Assembly (NCBI GenBank): GCA_017792425.1
Contig: CP051233.1
Coordinates: 3,055,926 to 3,119,925, forward strand
DNA length: 64,000 nucleotides
DNA from: Thalassovita sp.
Lineage (GTDB): Bacteria; Pseudomonadota; Alphaproteobacteria; Rhodobacterales; Rhodobacteraceae
Direction of reading: 5' to 3'
In this document: positions 42,339 to 50,915 of the stretch, piece by piece
How the letters are laid out: each line of letters starts with the position of its first letter
Numbering within the stretch: the stretch's first letter is position 1
Notes under the pieces: generated by a model
Databases searched by the model: none
What the model was told of the DNA's origin: nothing
The model's input: the letters and a program-made list of their open reading frames with translations, nothing else
Position numbers and translations under genes: made by a program

Positions 42339-43964
42339 ATGGGATGGATGGCGGACGAAACCGGCCTGGAAAAGAACGCGGCAAACTATGTGCCGCTGAC
42401 CCCGCTGTCCTGGCTGTCCCGGGCGCGGACGGTGTTTCCCGACCATCCGGCGGTGATCTATGGCGCGCATCGGAAAACCTATGCCGAATATCACGAAAGG
42501 GTGACGCGCCTTGCCTCTGGATTGGCGAAACTGGGTGTGCAGCCCGGTGATGTCGTGGCGACAGTGCTGCCGAACCTGCCCGCGCAGGCAGAGGCGCATT
42601 TCGGTGTGCCCGCTTGTGGCGCCGTGTTGAACACGATCAACACCCGTGTGGAGGCTGACACGATTTCCTATATCTTCGATCACGGGCAAGCCAAGGTTGT
42701 GTTGGTCGATCCACAGTTCCTGCCAGTCGTGGCCGAAGCGATAGAGGGCATGGAGGGGCCGGCCCCCATCGTCATCGAAGTTGCAGATGATCAGGCGGGC
42801 GTGCACGCCCATGGGCATTATATGGAATACGAGGCTCTGCTGAACTCCGGCGACCCGGAATTTGATTGGATAGTGCCGCAGGACGAATGGGAAAGCATCG
42901 CGCTGAACTATACCTCTGGCACCACCGGGCGCCCCAAGGGCGTGGTGTATCATCATCGCGGGGCCTATCTGAACGCGATGGGACAGGCGATCAGCTGGCG
43001 GCTGCAACTGCACCCGCGCTATCTGACTATCGTGCCGCTGTTCCATTGCAACGGCTGGTGCCACACGTGGCTGATGCCCGCCTATGGCGGCACCGTGATC
43101 TGCTGCCGCGACATCACCGCCAAGGCGATCTTTGACGCTATCGCGGACGAAGGCGCCACCCATTTCGGCGGTGCGCCGATCGTGCTGAACACGCTGGTGA
43201 ACTCGCCCGCCAAGGACCGGCGCGATTTCGATCACGTGGTCGAGGTGTTCACCGCAGGCGCGCCGCCTGCCCCGGCGACCCTGGCCAAGATCGAGCCGAT
43301 GGGGTTCAACGTCACACAGGTCTATGGCCTGACGGAAGTGTATGGCCCCGCCACCGAATGCACTTGGAAAGAGATGTGGGAACCGCTGGAAGGCGATGAT
43401 CGTGCAGCGATCAAGGCCCGTCAGGGGGTCGCGATGCCGATCTATGAACACATCACAGTGGTCGATGAAAAAATGCAGCAGATCCCGATGGACGGGAAAA
43501 CCCAAGGCGAGATCGTGATGCGCGGCAACGGGGTGATGAAGGGCTATCTGAAAAACCCGACCGCCACCGCCGAGGCCTTTAAGGGCGGGTATTTTCACAC
43601 CGGCGACATCGCGATCCAGCACCCGGACACCTATGTGCAAATCGCGGACCGCGCCAAGGACATCATCATTTCTGGCGGCGAAAACATCAGCTCGGTCGAG
43701 GTCGAGGGTGTGCTAATGGCCCACCCGGACGTGTTGTTGTGCGCCGTGGTGGCCAAGCCGGACGAGAAGTGGGGCGAGGTTCCCTGCGCTTTCGTGGAGC
43801 TGAAGGACGGGCATACCGCGTCAGAGGCCGATCTGGTTGCCTTTGCGCGCGAGCGGCTGGCTGGCTTCAAGACGCCCAAGAAGGTGGTTTTTCAGGAGCT
43901 GCCCAAGACCTCGACCGGGAAGATCCAGAAATTCGAACTGCGCACCATCGCCAAGTCGCTGTGA
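42339..43964 (+). CDS. acyl-CoA synthetase (AMP-forming)
   Basis: This 541-residue adenylate-forming enzyme has the ATP loop YTSGTTGRPKG at residues 191-201, then QVYGLTEVYGP, YFHTGDIAIQHPDTY, RAKDIIISGGENISSVEVE and the catalytic lysine in LPKTSTGKIQKFEL. The opening segment (GLEKNAANYVPLTPLSWLSRA) marks the group of medium-chain or acyl-activating enzymes rather than FadD or DmdB. GGAGGAG precedes the ATG. It differs clearly from the synthetase at 12124. A GC-rich hairpin without a T-run (43972-43991) follows the stop. Confidence 0.9.
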   Translation: MGWMADETGLEKNAANYVPLTPLSWLSRARTVFPDHPAVIYGAHRKTYAEYHERVTRLASGLAKLGVQPGDVVATVLPNLPAQAEAHFGVPACGAVLNTINTRVEADTISYIFDHGQAKVVLVDPQFLPVVAEAIEGMEGPAPIVIEVADDQAGVHAHGHYMEYEALLNSGDPEFDWIVPQDEWESIALNYTSGTTGRPKGVVYHHRGAYLNAMGQAISWRLQLHPRYLTIVPLFHCNGWCHTWLMPAYGGTVICCRDITAKAIFDAIADEGATHFGGAPIVLNTLVNSPAKDRRDFDHVVEVFTAGAPPAPATLAKIEPMGFNVTQVYGLTEVYGPATECTWKEMWEPLEGDDRAAIKARQGVAMPIYEHITVVDEKMQQIPMDGKTQGEIVMRGNGVMKGYLKNPTATAEAFKGGYFHTGDIAIQHPDTYVQIADRAKDIIISGGENISSVEVEGVLMAHPDVLLCAVVAKPDEKWGEVPCAFVELKDGHTASEADLVAFARERLAGFKTPKKVVFQELPKTSTGKIQKFELRTIAKSL

Positions 43965-44041
43965 CTTGACAGGGGGCGGATTGCCGCCCCCCGCCTGCCC
44001 GTGCTATTCCTGTGGCAAGGACAGAGGCAGAGCAGGCCCGG

Positions 44042-45070
44042 ATGACAGCACTCCAGCAATACCAGCGGATCGAGGCGTCTGCCCTGTGGCGCCCGTCCCC
44101 GGACGCCCAAAGACGCGAGGTGATCGTGTCCATCGGGGATGCCACGTTGATCATCACCGACCTGAAAGAACAACCCGTGGCGCATTGGTCGCTTGCCGCC
44201 ATAGAACGCGCTAACCCCGGCGAAACCCCCGCCATCTATCACCCGGATGGCGACCCGGACGAAACCCTGGAACTGTCCGGCGACGAGACCGCGATGATCT
44301 CTGCCATTGAAAAGCTGCGCCAGGCCGTCGATCGTGGCCGCGCCAAGCCGGGACGGTTGCGGCTGTTCATCCTGGGCGGTGTTCTGAGTGTGGTGGCCGC
44401 GCTTTCAGTGTTCTGGCTGCCCGGCGCGATGTTGAACCATGCGGCCAAGGTCGTTCCCCTTGCCAAGCGGACTGAACTGGGCGAACGGCTGCTGGTACAT
44501 ACCCAACATGTCGTTGGCCAAGCCTGTCAGACACCAATGGCGGACCCGGCGCTGCGCAGCCTTGCGCGCCGCGTGTCCTTACCTGACGCACGGGTGAACC
44601 GCATCGTGGTGATCCGGTCCGGCGTTGCGAAAACAGCCATCCTGCCGGGGCGCATCCTGCTGATCAATCGTTCACTGATCGAGGAATACGAAGATCCTGG
44701 TGTCGCTGCGGGCTTTGTCCTGGCGGAACTTGTCCGCAGCCGACAGATGGACCCATTGAAACAGCTTCTTCTGGCAGGGGGTATACTGGATACCCTCAGC
44801 TTGCTGACCACCGGCACCTTGCCAGACGACGCGCTGGCTGCCTATGCAGAGTCGATCCTGTCGGCACCTCGGCCCAAGGTAGAGGATACAGAGCTGCTAT
44901 CGGCCTTCGGCGCGGCGTCGGTGCCTTCGTCGCCCTATGCCTATGCGCTGGATGTGTCCGGCGAAGAGACGCTGCCCCTGATCGAGGCAGACCCGATGCG
45001 CGGCCAGACTGCCCCGGCGATCCTCAGTGATGCCGATTGGGTACGCCTGCAGGAAATATGCAACGGCTGA
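44042..45070 (+). CDS. membrane protein resembling an M48-type peptidase without its zinc motif
   Basis: This 342-residue protein has a soluble N-terminal part, one clear membrane helix (about residues 103-125, LFILGGVLSVVAALSVFWL) and a C-terminal domain. There, NRIVVIRSGVAKTAILPGRILLINRSLIEEYEDPGVAAGFVLAELVRSRQMDP follows the layout of M48 peptidases (product-loop, strand, then the HExxH helix), but the helix reads LAELV, with no HExxH. Catalysis is therefore unlikely and a scaffold role is inferred. The ATG at 44042 is chosen; a GTG at 44012 is also in frame. Confidence 0.68.
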   Translation: MTALQQYQRIEASALWRPSPDAQRREVIVSIGDATLIITDLKEQPVAHWSLAAIERANPGETPAIYHPDGDPDETLELSGDETAMISAIEKLRQAVDRGRAKPGRLRLFILGGVLSVVAALSVFWLPGAMLNHAAKVVPLAKRTELGERLLVHTQHVVGQACQTPMADPALRSLARRVSLPDARVNRIVVIRSGVAKTAILPGRILLINRSLIEEYEDPGVAAGFVLAELVRSRQMDPLKQLLLAGGILDTLSLLTTGTLPDDALAAYAESILSAPRPKVEDTELLSAFGAASVPSSPYAYALDVSGEETLPLIEADPMRGQTAPAILSDADWVRLQEICNG

Positions 45071-45079
45071 TCACGCGCC

Positions 45080-46165
45080 TCAGCGCACGAACGCGTCCCT
45101 GAACCCAGCCCGGCGTACAGCCCCCAAGGCCGCAGACAATTCCTGCAACGACATGAACGGCCCCGCCATGACGAGCTGATAGGAGCGCCCGCCCTTGGCG
45201 ATGTTCGCCACCCGCACAGGCAATCCTGCATGCTGCAACCGTCCGGCGGTGCGTTGCGCATTTGACGGGACACCGAACATCCCCACCTGAACATACTGCC
45301 CCGCGATGGCATGCTGCTGGGTCTGCGGGTGGGCGACCCGCGCAGTGATCGGGCGGTCCACCAACCGGCGCGGTACGGTCTGGGTCCAGACCTGTTCCAT
45401 GCGGGCCTTGCCCTCAAAAGTCTGGTGCGCGCGTTTTGGGTTCAGGCGATCATCGGTCCAGACCGGGCGATAGCCTTCGGGAACGGAAACGCCTTCAGTC
45501 GCGTTTTTCTGCTGTTGGTAGACATGTTTGGGCGCAACGCGCGTTCCCGGCGCGACGGTTCCCGGCTTGACCACCACGGCAGAGGCAACCCGCGCTTGCC
45601 CGGAACCATAGGTGACCGGGTATTCCGCCTGCGGACCGCAACGCACCCCGGTGCCAGCCATATGTGGACCACAAACGCCTGATTGCGCTGGAGCGTCCAC
45701 TGGCGCTGGCACGGTGTATCGGGCCGCGGGTGGGGCGCCGGCCACCTTGGAAGGGCTCGTGACAGTCGCCACTGTCCGAACAGAGGCGGGCGCGGGGGGC
45801 GTAGGTTTGGGCTTGGCGGCCGGAACTACGATGATCTTTTCCGGTTGTGCTGGTTTCGGCGCGGGTGCGGCGGCCACCTTGGCCGGTGCGGCTGGTTCCG
45901 GCGCCGGTTTGGCTGCCGCAAAGGTGGGTTGCGCACCGCAGATCGGTTGCCGCGCACGGGTCACGCGCGGCACCCAGGTGACATTTCCATCCACCCCCGC
46001 CCGGATGTACACGCAGCCCTTGCTATCCACGTATTGCGTACCCTTGTAGGACGCCGGAGGAAACTCGGCTGGCATCTGCGTGCCGCCCAACCCTTGCGCC
46101 ATCAGGCCGGATCCACCCAGAAACAAAACAAGCACGGCAGAAGAAAGAACTTTCGAAACAGGCAT
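45080..46165 (-). CDS. SPOR-domain protein, secreted or periplasmic
   Basis: This 361-residue protein starts with a signal peptide (VLSSAVLVLFLGGSGLMA), followed by a short conserved part with two cysteines (GCVYIRAG, RQPICGAQ), a long proline/alanine-rich linker (about 85-150) and a C-terminal SPOR domain (GQYVQVGMFGVPSNAQRTAGRLQHAGLPVRVAN, about 285-355). SPOR domains bind denuded peptidoglycan at the division site. Its start has only a G-rich upstream site. It is convergent with the M48-like gene. Confidence 0.85.
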   Translation of the reverse strand: MPVSKVLSSAVLVLFLGGSGLMAQGLGGTQMPAEFPPASYKGTQYVDSKGCVYIRAGVDGNVTWVPRVTRARQPICGAQPTFAAAKPAPEPAAPAKVAAAPAPKPAQPEKIIVVPAAKPKPTPPAPASVRTVATVTSPSKVAGAPPAARYTVPAPVDAPAQSGVCGPHMAGTGVRCGPQAEYPVTYGSGQARVASAVVVKPGTVAPGTRVAPKHVYQQQKNATEGVSVPEGYRPVWTDDRLNPKRAHQTFEGKARMEQVWTQTVPRRLVDRPITARVAHPQTQQHAIAGQYVQVGMFGVPSNAQRTAGRLQHAGLPVRVANIAKGGRSYQLVMAGPFMSLQELSAALGAVRRAGFRDAFVR

Positions 46166-46230
46166 ATGGACCCCCAGGCAGGTTTGGCTGGCAGGTTGCA
46201 CGATTCACCTTTGGTAGTAAAGCGGCCCGG

Positions 46231-46863
46231 TTACTTCGTCCCGAACATCCGGTCGCCCGCATCCCCCAAACCGGGCATGATATAGCCCTTGTCGTTCAGG
46301 CAACGGTCCAGCGCGGCGGTGACGATCGGCACATCGGGGTGCGCCTCTTTCATCCGGGCGACGCCTTCGGGGGCGGCCAGAAGACACATGAACCGGATGT
46401 TGTTGGCCCCTGCCTTTTTCAGCAGGTCAATCGCCGCGACCGATGAATTCCCGGTTGCCAGCATCGGGTCTACGGCGATGACCAGACGATCCTCCAGGCT
46501 TTCCGGCACCTTGAAGTAATACTGCACCGGCTCTAGTGTTTCCTCGTCACGGTACAGCCCGACAAATCCGACCCGGGCAGCCGGAATCAGTTCCAGAACC
46601 CCGTCCAACAGGCCATTGCCCGCCCGCAGGATAGAGATCAGCGCCAGTTTCTTGCCTTCCAGCACCGGGGCGTCCATCTCCTCCATCGGGGTCTGGATGC
46701 GGCGGGTGGTCATTCCCATCTCTCGTGTGATCTCATAGGCCAGCAACTGGCTGATCTCGCGCAGCAGGCGGCGGAAACTTGCGGTCGAGGTGACCTTGTC
46801 CCGCATCAGGCTCAGCTTGTGCTGCACCAGCGGATGATCGACGACGGTCAGATGCTCGGTCAT
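46231..46863 (-). CDS. upp: uracil phosphoribosyltransferase
   Basis: This 210-residue enzyme makes UMP from uracil and PRPP. HPLVQHKLSLMRDKVT at the N-terminus, ISILRAGNGLLDGVLEL, the PRPP loop VIAVDPMLATGNSSVAAI and the C-terminal LNDKGYIMPGLGDAGDRMFGT are all standard. It overlaps the add stop by four bases and is the last gene of the cdd-deoA-deoB-add-upp salvage operon, recovering the uracil released by DeoA. Confidence 0.96.
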   Translation of the reverse strand: MTEHLTVVDHPLVQHKLSLMRDKVTSTASFRRLLREISQLLAYEITREMGMTTRRIQTPMEEMDAPVLEGKKLALISILRAGNGLLDGVLELIPAARVGFVGLYRDEETLEPVQYYFKVPESLEDRLVIAVDPMLATGNSSVAAIDLLKKAGANNIRFMCLLAAPEGVARMKEAHPDVPIVTAALDRCLNDKGYIMPGLGDAGDRMFGTK

Positions 46864-47843
46864 TGGTTCTCCAGTCTTTCTTTCAGGCGGGCGCGGGTTT
46901 GCGGATCGCAAAAGGCCGCTGCCAACGCTGTTTGGTTCAACTCGGCAAAATCATCGGCACCCCAGCCGAACGCACGTTCCAGCCCTTCGAATTCCCGCGT
47001 CATCGAGGTATGAAAAAACGGCGGGTCATCAGTGGACACGGTCACCTTTACCCCTGCTTCTCGGAGGCGTGCAATGGGGTGGGCCCCGAAATTCCGATAG
47101 AGCCCCAGCGCCACGTTCGATCCGGGGCAGACTTCCAGCACGATTTGCCGTTCCGCCAGTATTTCCATCAGGCGCGGGTCTTCGATCGCACGGACCCCGT
47201 GACCGATACGCTCAACCCCCAGGTCAAGGGCGTCCCGGATGGATTGCGGCCCCTGCCATTCCCCGGCATGGGTCGTCAGGCGCAAACCGGCCTCTCTTGC
47301 GCACTCAAAGGCCCACGCGAAATCACCCTGTTTTCCCTTGGTTTCATCGCCGCCCATTCCAAATCCAACGATCCAATCACCCGCCGTTTCCGCAGCACAG
47401 ATCGCTGTCTGCCGGGCCTTGTCAGGGCCGAAATGGCGGATGCAGGTGATGATGCCCCGCAGGGTCACGCCCAGTTCAGCCTCTGCCTCGGATGCGGTTT
47501 CCTGTATCGCGTGCAGGTACTCCCGCCAGCCACCCAGATCTCGCCCGCCGCAGAAATCTGGCGACAGGAACGTCTCCAGGTAGATCACACCGTTCTCTGC
47601 CGCCTGTTCCAATACCGCACGGGTCAGGCGCTGATAATCCTTCGGGGTCCGCAAGACCTGTGTTGCCGCTTCGTAGACCTGAAGGAATTCAGGAAAAGAG
47701 CGATAGGAATAAGTGCCCCGCTCGTTGAACACGCCGTCGAGGTTGATGGATTTTTCCTGCGCCAGCCCACGGATAAACGCGGCGGGGGCTGCGCCTTCCA
47801 GATGCAGGTGCAATTCAAGCTTCGGGTAGGCTTTCCAACTCAC
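46860..47843 (-). CDS. add: adenosine deaminase
   Basis: This 327-residue metal-dependent deaminase has the zinc ligands HLHLEG near the N-terminus, a THAGEW histidine with the catalytic glutamate, and the VSTDDPPFF aspartate pair near the C-terminus. It converts adenosine or deoxyadenosine to inosine. Adenine deaminases of this family look similar, but the nucleoside operon favours adenosine. It overlaps deoB by 4 bases. Confidence 0.92.
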   Translation of the reverse strand: MSWKAYPKLELHLHLEGAAPAAFIRGLAQEKSINLDGVFNERGTYSYRSFPEFLQVYEAATQVLRTPKDYQRLTRAVLEQAAENGVIYLETFLSPDFCGGRDLGGWREYLHAIQETASEAEAELGVTLRGIITCIRHFGPDKARQTAICAAETAGDWIVGFGMGGDETKGKQGDFAWAFECAREAGLRLTTHAGEWQGPQSIRDALDLGVERIGHGVRAIEDPRLMEILAERQIVLEVCPGSNVALGLYRNFGAHPIARLREAGVKVTVSTDDPPFFHTSMTREFEGLERAFGWGADDFAELNQTALAAAFCDPQTRARLKERLENQ

Positions 47844-49051
47844 AGAAAGCTCCTTCCCGGGCCTTGCGAGGGAACTCCCAGATGCGTGGCTATACTGGCG
47901 GCGATGTCAGAAAACATAACGTTTCCAATCGGATGCACCCCTGCCCCGCAGCCTAGAACGGGGACGCGTTCCCGGGTGTGGTCGGTGCCGGTCCATGTCG
48001 GGTCATTGCCGTGATCCGCCGTCACGATCAGCAGGTCGTCGGACCGCAGCCACGGCAGCAAGCGGCCCAATGCCGCATCGAACCATTCCAGCGCACGCGC
48101 ATAGCCGGACACATCGCGGCGGTGCCCGAAAAGCGTATCGAACTCTACGAAATTGGCGAAGGTCAGGCTGCCGTCCCGTGCGTTTTGAATCCGGTCGCCC
48201 AAGTGTTCCATCAACAGAACATCCGGGCCTTTGCGCACATCGTGTATCCCGCGCATCGAGAATATATCACCAATCTTTCCAATAGCATGCACCTTTCCAT
48301 CCGCCTCGGCCACCCAGTCGCACAGCGTTGGCCCCGGAGGCGCGATCGCATAGTCGTGACGGTTCTGGGTGCGTGTGAATCCCTCTGCTTCGGACCCGAC
48401 GAACGGGCGGGCGATGACCCGCCCCACTCGCATGTCATGCAACGTTGGCGCAATGTCCTGACACAGCTTCAGCAGACGATCCAAACCGAAGTGATGCTCG
48501 TGCGCGGCGATCTGCATCACGCTGTCCGCAGAGGTGTAAACGATCGGACGGCCGGTGCGGATATGTTCCGCGCCGAAGCGGTCAATGATCGCCGTGCCTG
48601 GGGCGTGGCAGTTGCCCAACACCCCGTCCGAACCACACAAATTGCACAGTTTCGCGGTTATTTCACAGGGTATGGCCGGCACGGTATCGGGGAAGTAATG
48701 CCAGTCCCACGGCACCGGCACACCGGCGATTTCCCAGTGGCCCGAAGGCGTGTCCTTGCCCCGGCTCACCTCGGTCGCCGCGCCCCACAACCCGATGGGA
48801 TCGGCCCGCAGACCTGGGGTATCGATCCCAGAGGCCAGCCGGATCGCAGCACCCAGTCCCAGCCCGTCCAGCACCGGAACGTGCAAGGGGCCGGATCGCC
48901 CTTCCTCTGCCCGTCCGGCGGCGCATTCGGCAACGATATGTCCAACCGTATTGGCGCCGGTATCAGGCAGCGTGCCATTGAAGAACTGTCCTGCGTCTGG
49001 CGCACCGCCGATGCCGACACTGTCCATCACGATCAGAAACGCGCGGGGCAT
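47840..49051 (-). CDS. deoB: phosphopentomutase
   Basis: This 403-residue alkaline-phosphatase-superfamily enzyme interconverts (deoxy)ribose 1- and 5-phosphate. LIVMDSVGIGGAPDA binds metal at the N-terminus, SGHWEIAG holds the phosphorylated threonine region (KDTPSGHWE), and LLIVTADHGNDPTWTGTDHTRERVP is the C-terminal metal site. It overlaps deoA by one base and add by four. No deoC aldolase gene lies in the operon. Confidence 0.95.
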   Translation of the reverse strand: MPRAFLIVMDSVGIGGAPDAGQFFNGTLPDTGANTVGHIVAECAAGRAEEGRSGPLHVPVLDGLGLGAAIRLASGIDTPGLRADPIGLWGAATEVSRGKDTPSGHWEIAGVPVPWDWHYFPDTVPAIPCEITAKLCNLCGSDGVLGNCHAPGTAIIDRFGAEHIRTGRPIVYTSADSVMQIAAHEHHFGLDRLLKLCQDIAPTLHDMRVGRVIARPFVGSEAEGFTRTQNRHDYAIAPPGPTLCDWVAEADGKVHAIGKIGDIFSMRGIHDVRKGPDVLLMEHLGDRIQNARDGSLTFANFVEFDTLFGHRRDVSGYARALEWFDAALGRLLPWLRSDDLLIVTADHGNDPTWTGTDHTRERVPVLGCGAGVHPIGNVMFSDIAASIATHLGVPSQGPGRSFL

Positions 49052-50355
49052 CAGCCAATCCTTTCATGGATGAGGTCGGGGGGTTCCGGCGCGACATCGG
49101 AAATGGTGGCCGCCGCCAGCACCTGCGCGGCGCAATGGTCTGCGGCAGCCTCTCTTGCGGCGTGGACCCGCGCCAAAGGCTGCCCCCGTTCGACGAAGGC
49201 CCCCAATGGTGCAACCTCTGACAACCCGACTGCGGGGTCCACGGGATCGGATTCCACATGGCGTCCTCCGCCCAGATCCACAACCGCCAGCCCCAGCGCG
49301 TGGCCATTCCAGGCGCTGACATACCCGGCCCTCGGCGCGGGAATTTCGCGGATCACCGGGGCTTCTGGCAGGAAGCGCGCCCAGTTGTCCACGAACTGCA
49401 CAGGGCCGCCTTGTTCGGCGACCATGCGGGCGAAACACTCGGCGGCGCGGCCATCCGCGATGCAGGACAGGATCGCCTGTGCCCCCTTGTTGACGCTGTC
49501 CGCCAATCCGGCATTCGCCAACAAGACACCCCCAAGGGCCGAGGTCACCTCTAGCAGCCTGCCCTTTTCCACCCCCGTCAGCACGCGCATGGAACTGCCG
49601 ACCTCTAGCGCGTTGCCCAGATCGGGGGCCAACGGCTGGTTCATGTCAGTGATCAGGGCCGAGGTCGCACACCCGGCGGCGTTTGCCGTGCTTACCAACG
49701 CCTGCGCCAGCGCCTGCGCATCTGCCTGGGACTTCATGAAGGCACCTGACCCGACCTTTACGTCCAGCACCAGCCCTTGCAGCCCGGCGGCCAGTTTCTT
49801 GGACAGGATGGAAGCGGTGATCAGGTCCAGGCTTTCGACGGTGCCGGTCACGTCCCGGATGGCGTACAGTCGCTTGTCGGCCGGCGCGATCCGAGCGGAG
49901 GCACTGGCGATGGCGCACCCCGCAATCTGGACGACGTGGCGCAGACGCGATTCCTCCAAAGCGGTCTGGAAGCCGGGGATCGCCTCCAGTTTGTCCAGCG
50001 TACCGCCGGTGTGCCCCAACCCCCGGCCAGAGATCATTGGCACGTAAGCCCCGCACACCGCCAAGGCAGGCGCAAGGATCAGCGAAACGCAATCCCCGAC
50101 GCCGCCGGTGGAATGCTTGTCCAGCACCGGGCGATCCAGATTCCATGCCAGCACATCGCCGGAATCGCGCATGGCCAGCGTCAGGGCAACCCTGCCGTCC
50201 TGCCCCAGCCCGTTCAGCAACGCCGCCATGGCGAACGCCCCGGCCTGCGCATCGGTCACCGCGCCATCGGCCAGACCCGCCGCGAACCACTTCAGTTCCT
50301 GCCGCGTCAACGGTTGCCGCTCTCTAAGCCGCACGATGATCGAACGGGCGTCCAT
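49051..50355 (-). CDS. deoA: thymidine phosphorylase
   Basis: This 434-residue enzyme splits thymidine and deoxyuridine to the base and deoxyribose 1-phosphate. The signature DKHSTGGVGDCVSLILAP (about 79-95) binds phosphate, and SGRGLGHTGGTLDKLEAIPGF and DVKVGSGAFM follow. It is the second gene of the operon, 5 bases after cdd, and hands its sugar phosphate to DeoB. Confidence 0.95.
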   Translation of the reverse strand: MDARSIIVRLRERQPLTRQELKWFAAGLADGAVTDAQAGAFAMAALLNGLGQDGRVALTLAMRDSGDVLAWNLDRPVLDKHSTGGVGDCVSLILAPALAVCGAYVPMISGRGLGHTGGTLDKLEAIPGFQTALEESRLRHVVQIAGCAIASASARIAPADKRLYAIRDVTGTVESLDLITASILSKKLAAGLQGLVLDVKVGSGAFMKSQADAQALAQALVSTANAAGCATSALITDMNQPLAPDLGNALEVGSSMRVLTGVEKGRLLEVTSALGGVLLANAGLADSVNKGAQAILSCIADGRAAECFARMVAEQGGPVQFVDNWARFLPEAPVIREIPAPRAGYVSAWNGHALGLAVVDLGGGRHVESDPVDPAVGLSEVAPLGAFVERGQPLARVHAAREAAADHCAAQVLAAATISDVAPEPPDLIHERIG

Positions 50356-50360
50356 TGCGG

Positions 50361-50753
50361 TCAGGCCCGCTCCATATGGGATTGGTCAAACGCGCCGGGC
50401 AGCAGGTCTGATATGGTTGTCATCGCTTCGGGGCCGTCCACGGTGGCCAAACGCACGGGCACATCCCCCCTGCCGAACTCTGCCAGTTTCTGACGGCAGC
50501 CACCACAGGGCGAAACCGGGTGCGGGCTGTCAGCGATCACGCATACCTCTATCAACTCGGTTTCACCGGCGGCGACCATCGCGGCGATGGCCCCGGCCTC
50601 GGCGCAGGTGCCTTCGGGATATGCCACGTTTTCCACGTTGCAGCCGACATAGATCATTCCGGTTTTAGAACGCACAGCGGCGCCAACCTTGAAGTGAGAA
50701 TAAGGGGCATAGGCGTTTTCCCGCACCGCACGGGCCGCATCCAGCAAGGACAT
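50361..50753 (-). CDS. cdd: cytidine deaminase
   Basis: This 130-residue tetrameric-type deaminase has NVENVAYPEGTCAEAGAI, with the zinc cysteine and catalytic glutamate, and SPCGGCRQKLAEF with the other two cysteines. It turns cytidine and deoxycytidine into uridine and deoxyuridine. GGAGG lies seven bases before the ATG at 50753. As first gene of cdd-deoA-deoB-add-upp, its promoter lies in the 162-base gap shared with maeB. Confidence 0.95.
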   Translation of the reverse strand: MSLLDAARAVRENAYAPYSHFKVGAAVRSKTGMIYVGCNVENVAYPEGTCAEAGAIAAMVAAGETELIEVCVIADSPHPVSPCGGCRQKLAEFGRGDVPVRLATVDGPEAMTTISDLLPGAFDQSHMERA

Positions 50754-50864
50754 GTCCGAACCTCCGATCTGGTGGGACAAAGGGCCCCGACCTTCACCCG
50801 AACTGTGGTCCTGCCTGCGACTTTTTGCAAGGGCGACACCAATCGTCAAAACTGCGCCTTCCCT

Positions 50865-50897
50865 TTGGTCAGGATTTAGTTTAATGCTAAACTAAAT
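50865..50897 (+). promoter_or_regulatory. maeB promoter overlapped by a 9-bp-arm palindrome
   Basis: ATTTAGTTT (50874-50882), six bases, and AAACTAAAT (50889-50897) form a perfect inverted repeat. It coincides with a plausible promoter: TTGGTC (50865-50870), a 17-base spacer and TAAACT (50888-50893). A protein bound here would cover the spacer and the -10 region, 18 bases before the maeB start, so repression is the simplest reading. Confidence 0.65.
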
Positions 50898-50915
50898 GGA
50901 GAGGAGATTGCCCGG

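Noticed and set aside
42339..43964. DmdB, with 34990-36765 as DmdC, forming a DMSP demethylation pathway
   Set aside because: The synthetase opens like the medium-chain acyl-activating group, and no DmdA or DmdD is present; the dehydrogenase group contains other enzymes.
43972..43991. Rho-independent terminator after the 42339-43964 synthetase
   Set aside because: A good GC stem (GGGGGCGG/CCGCCCCC) but no T-run follows, so termination is doubtful.
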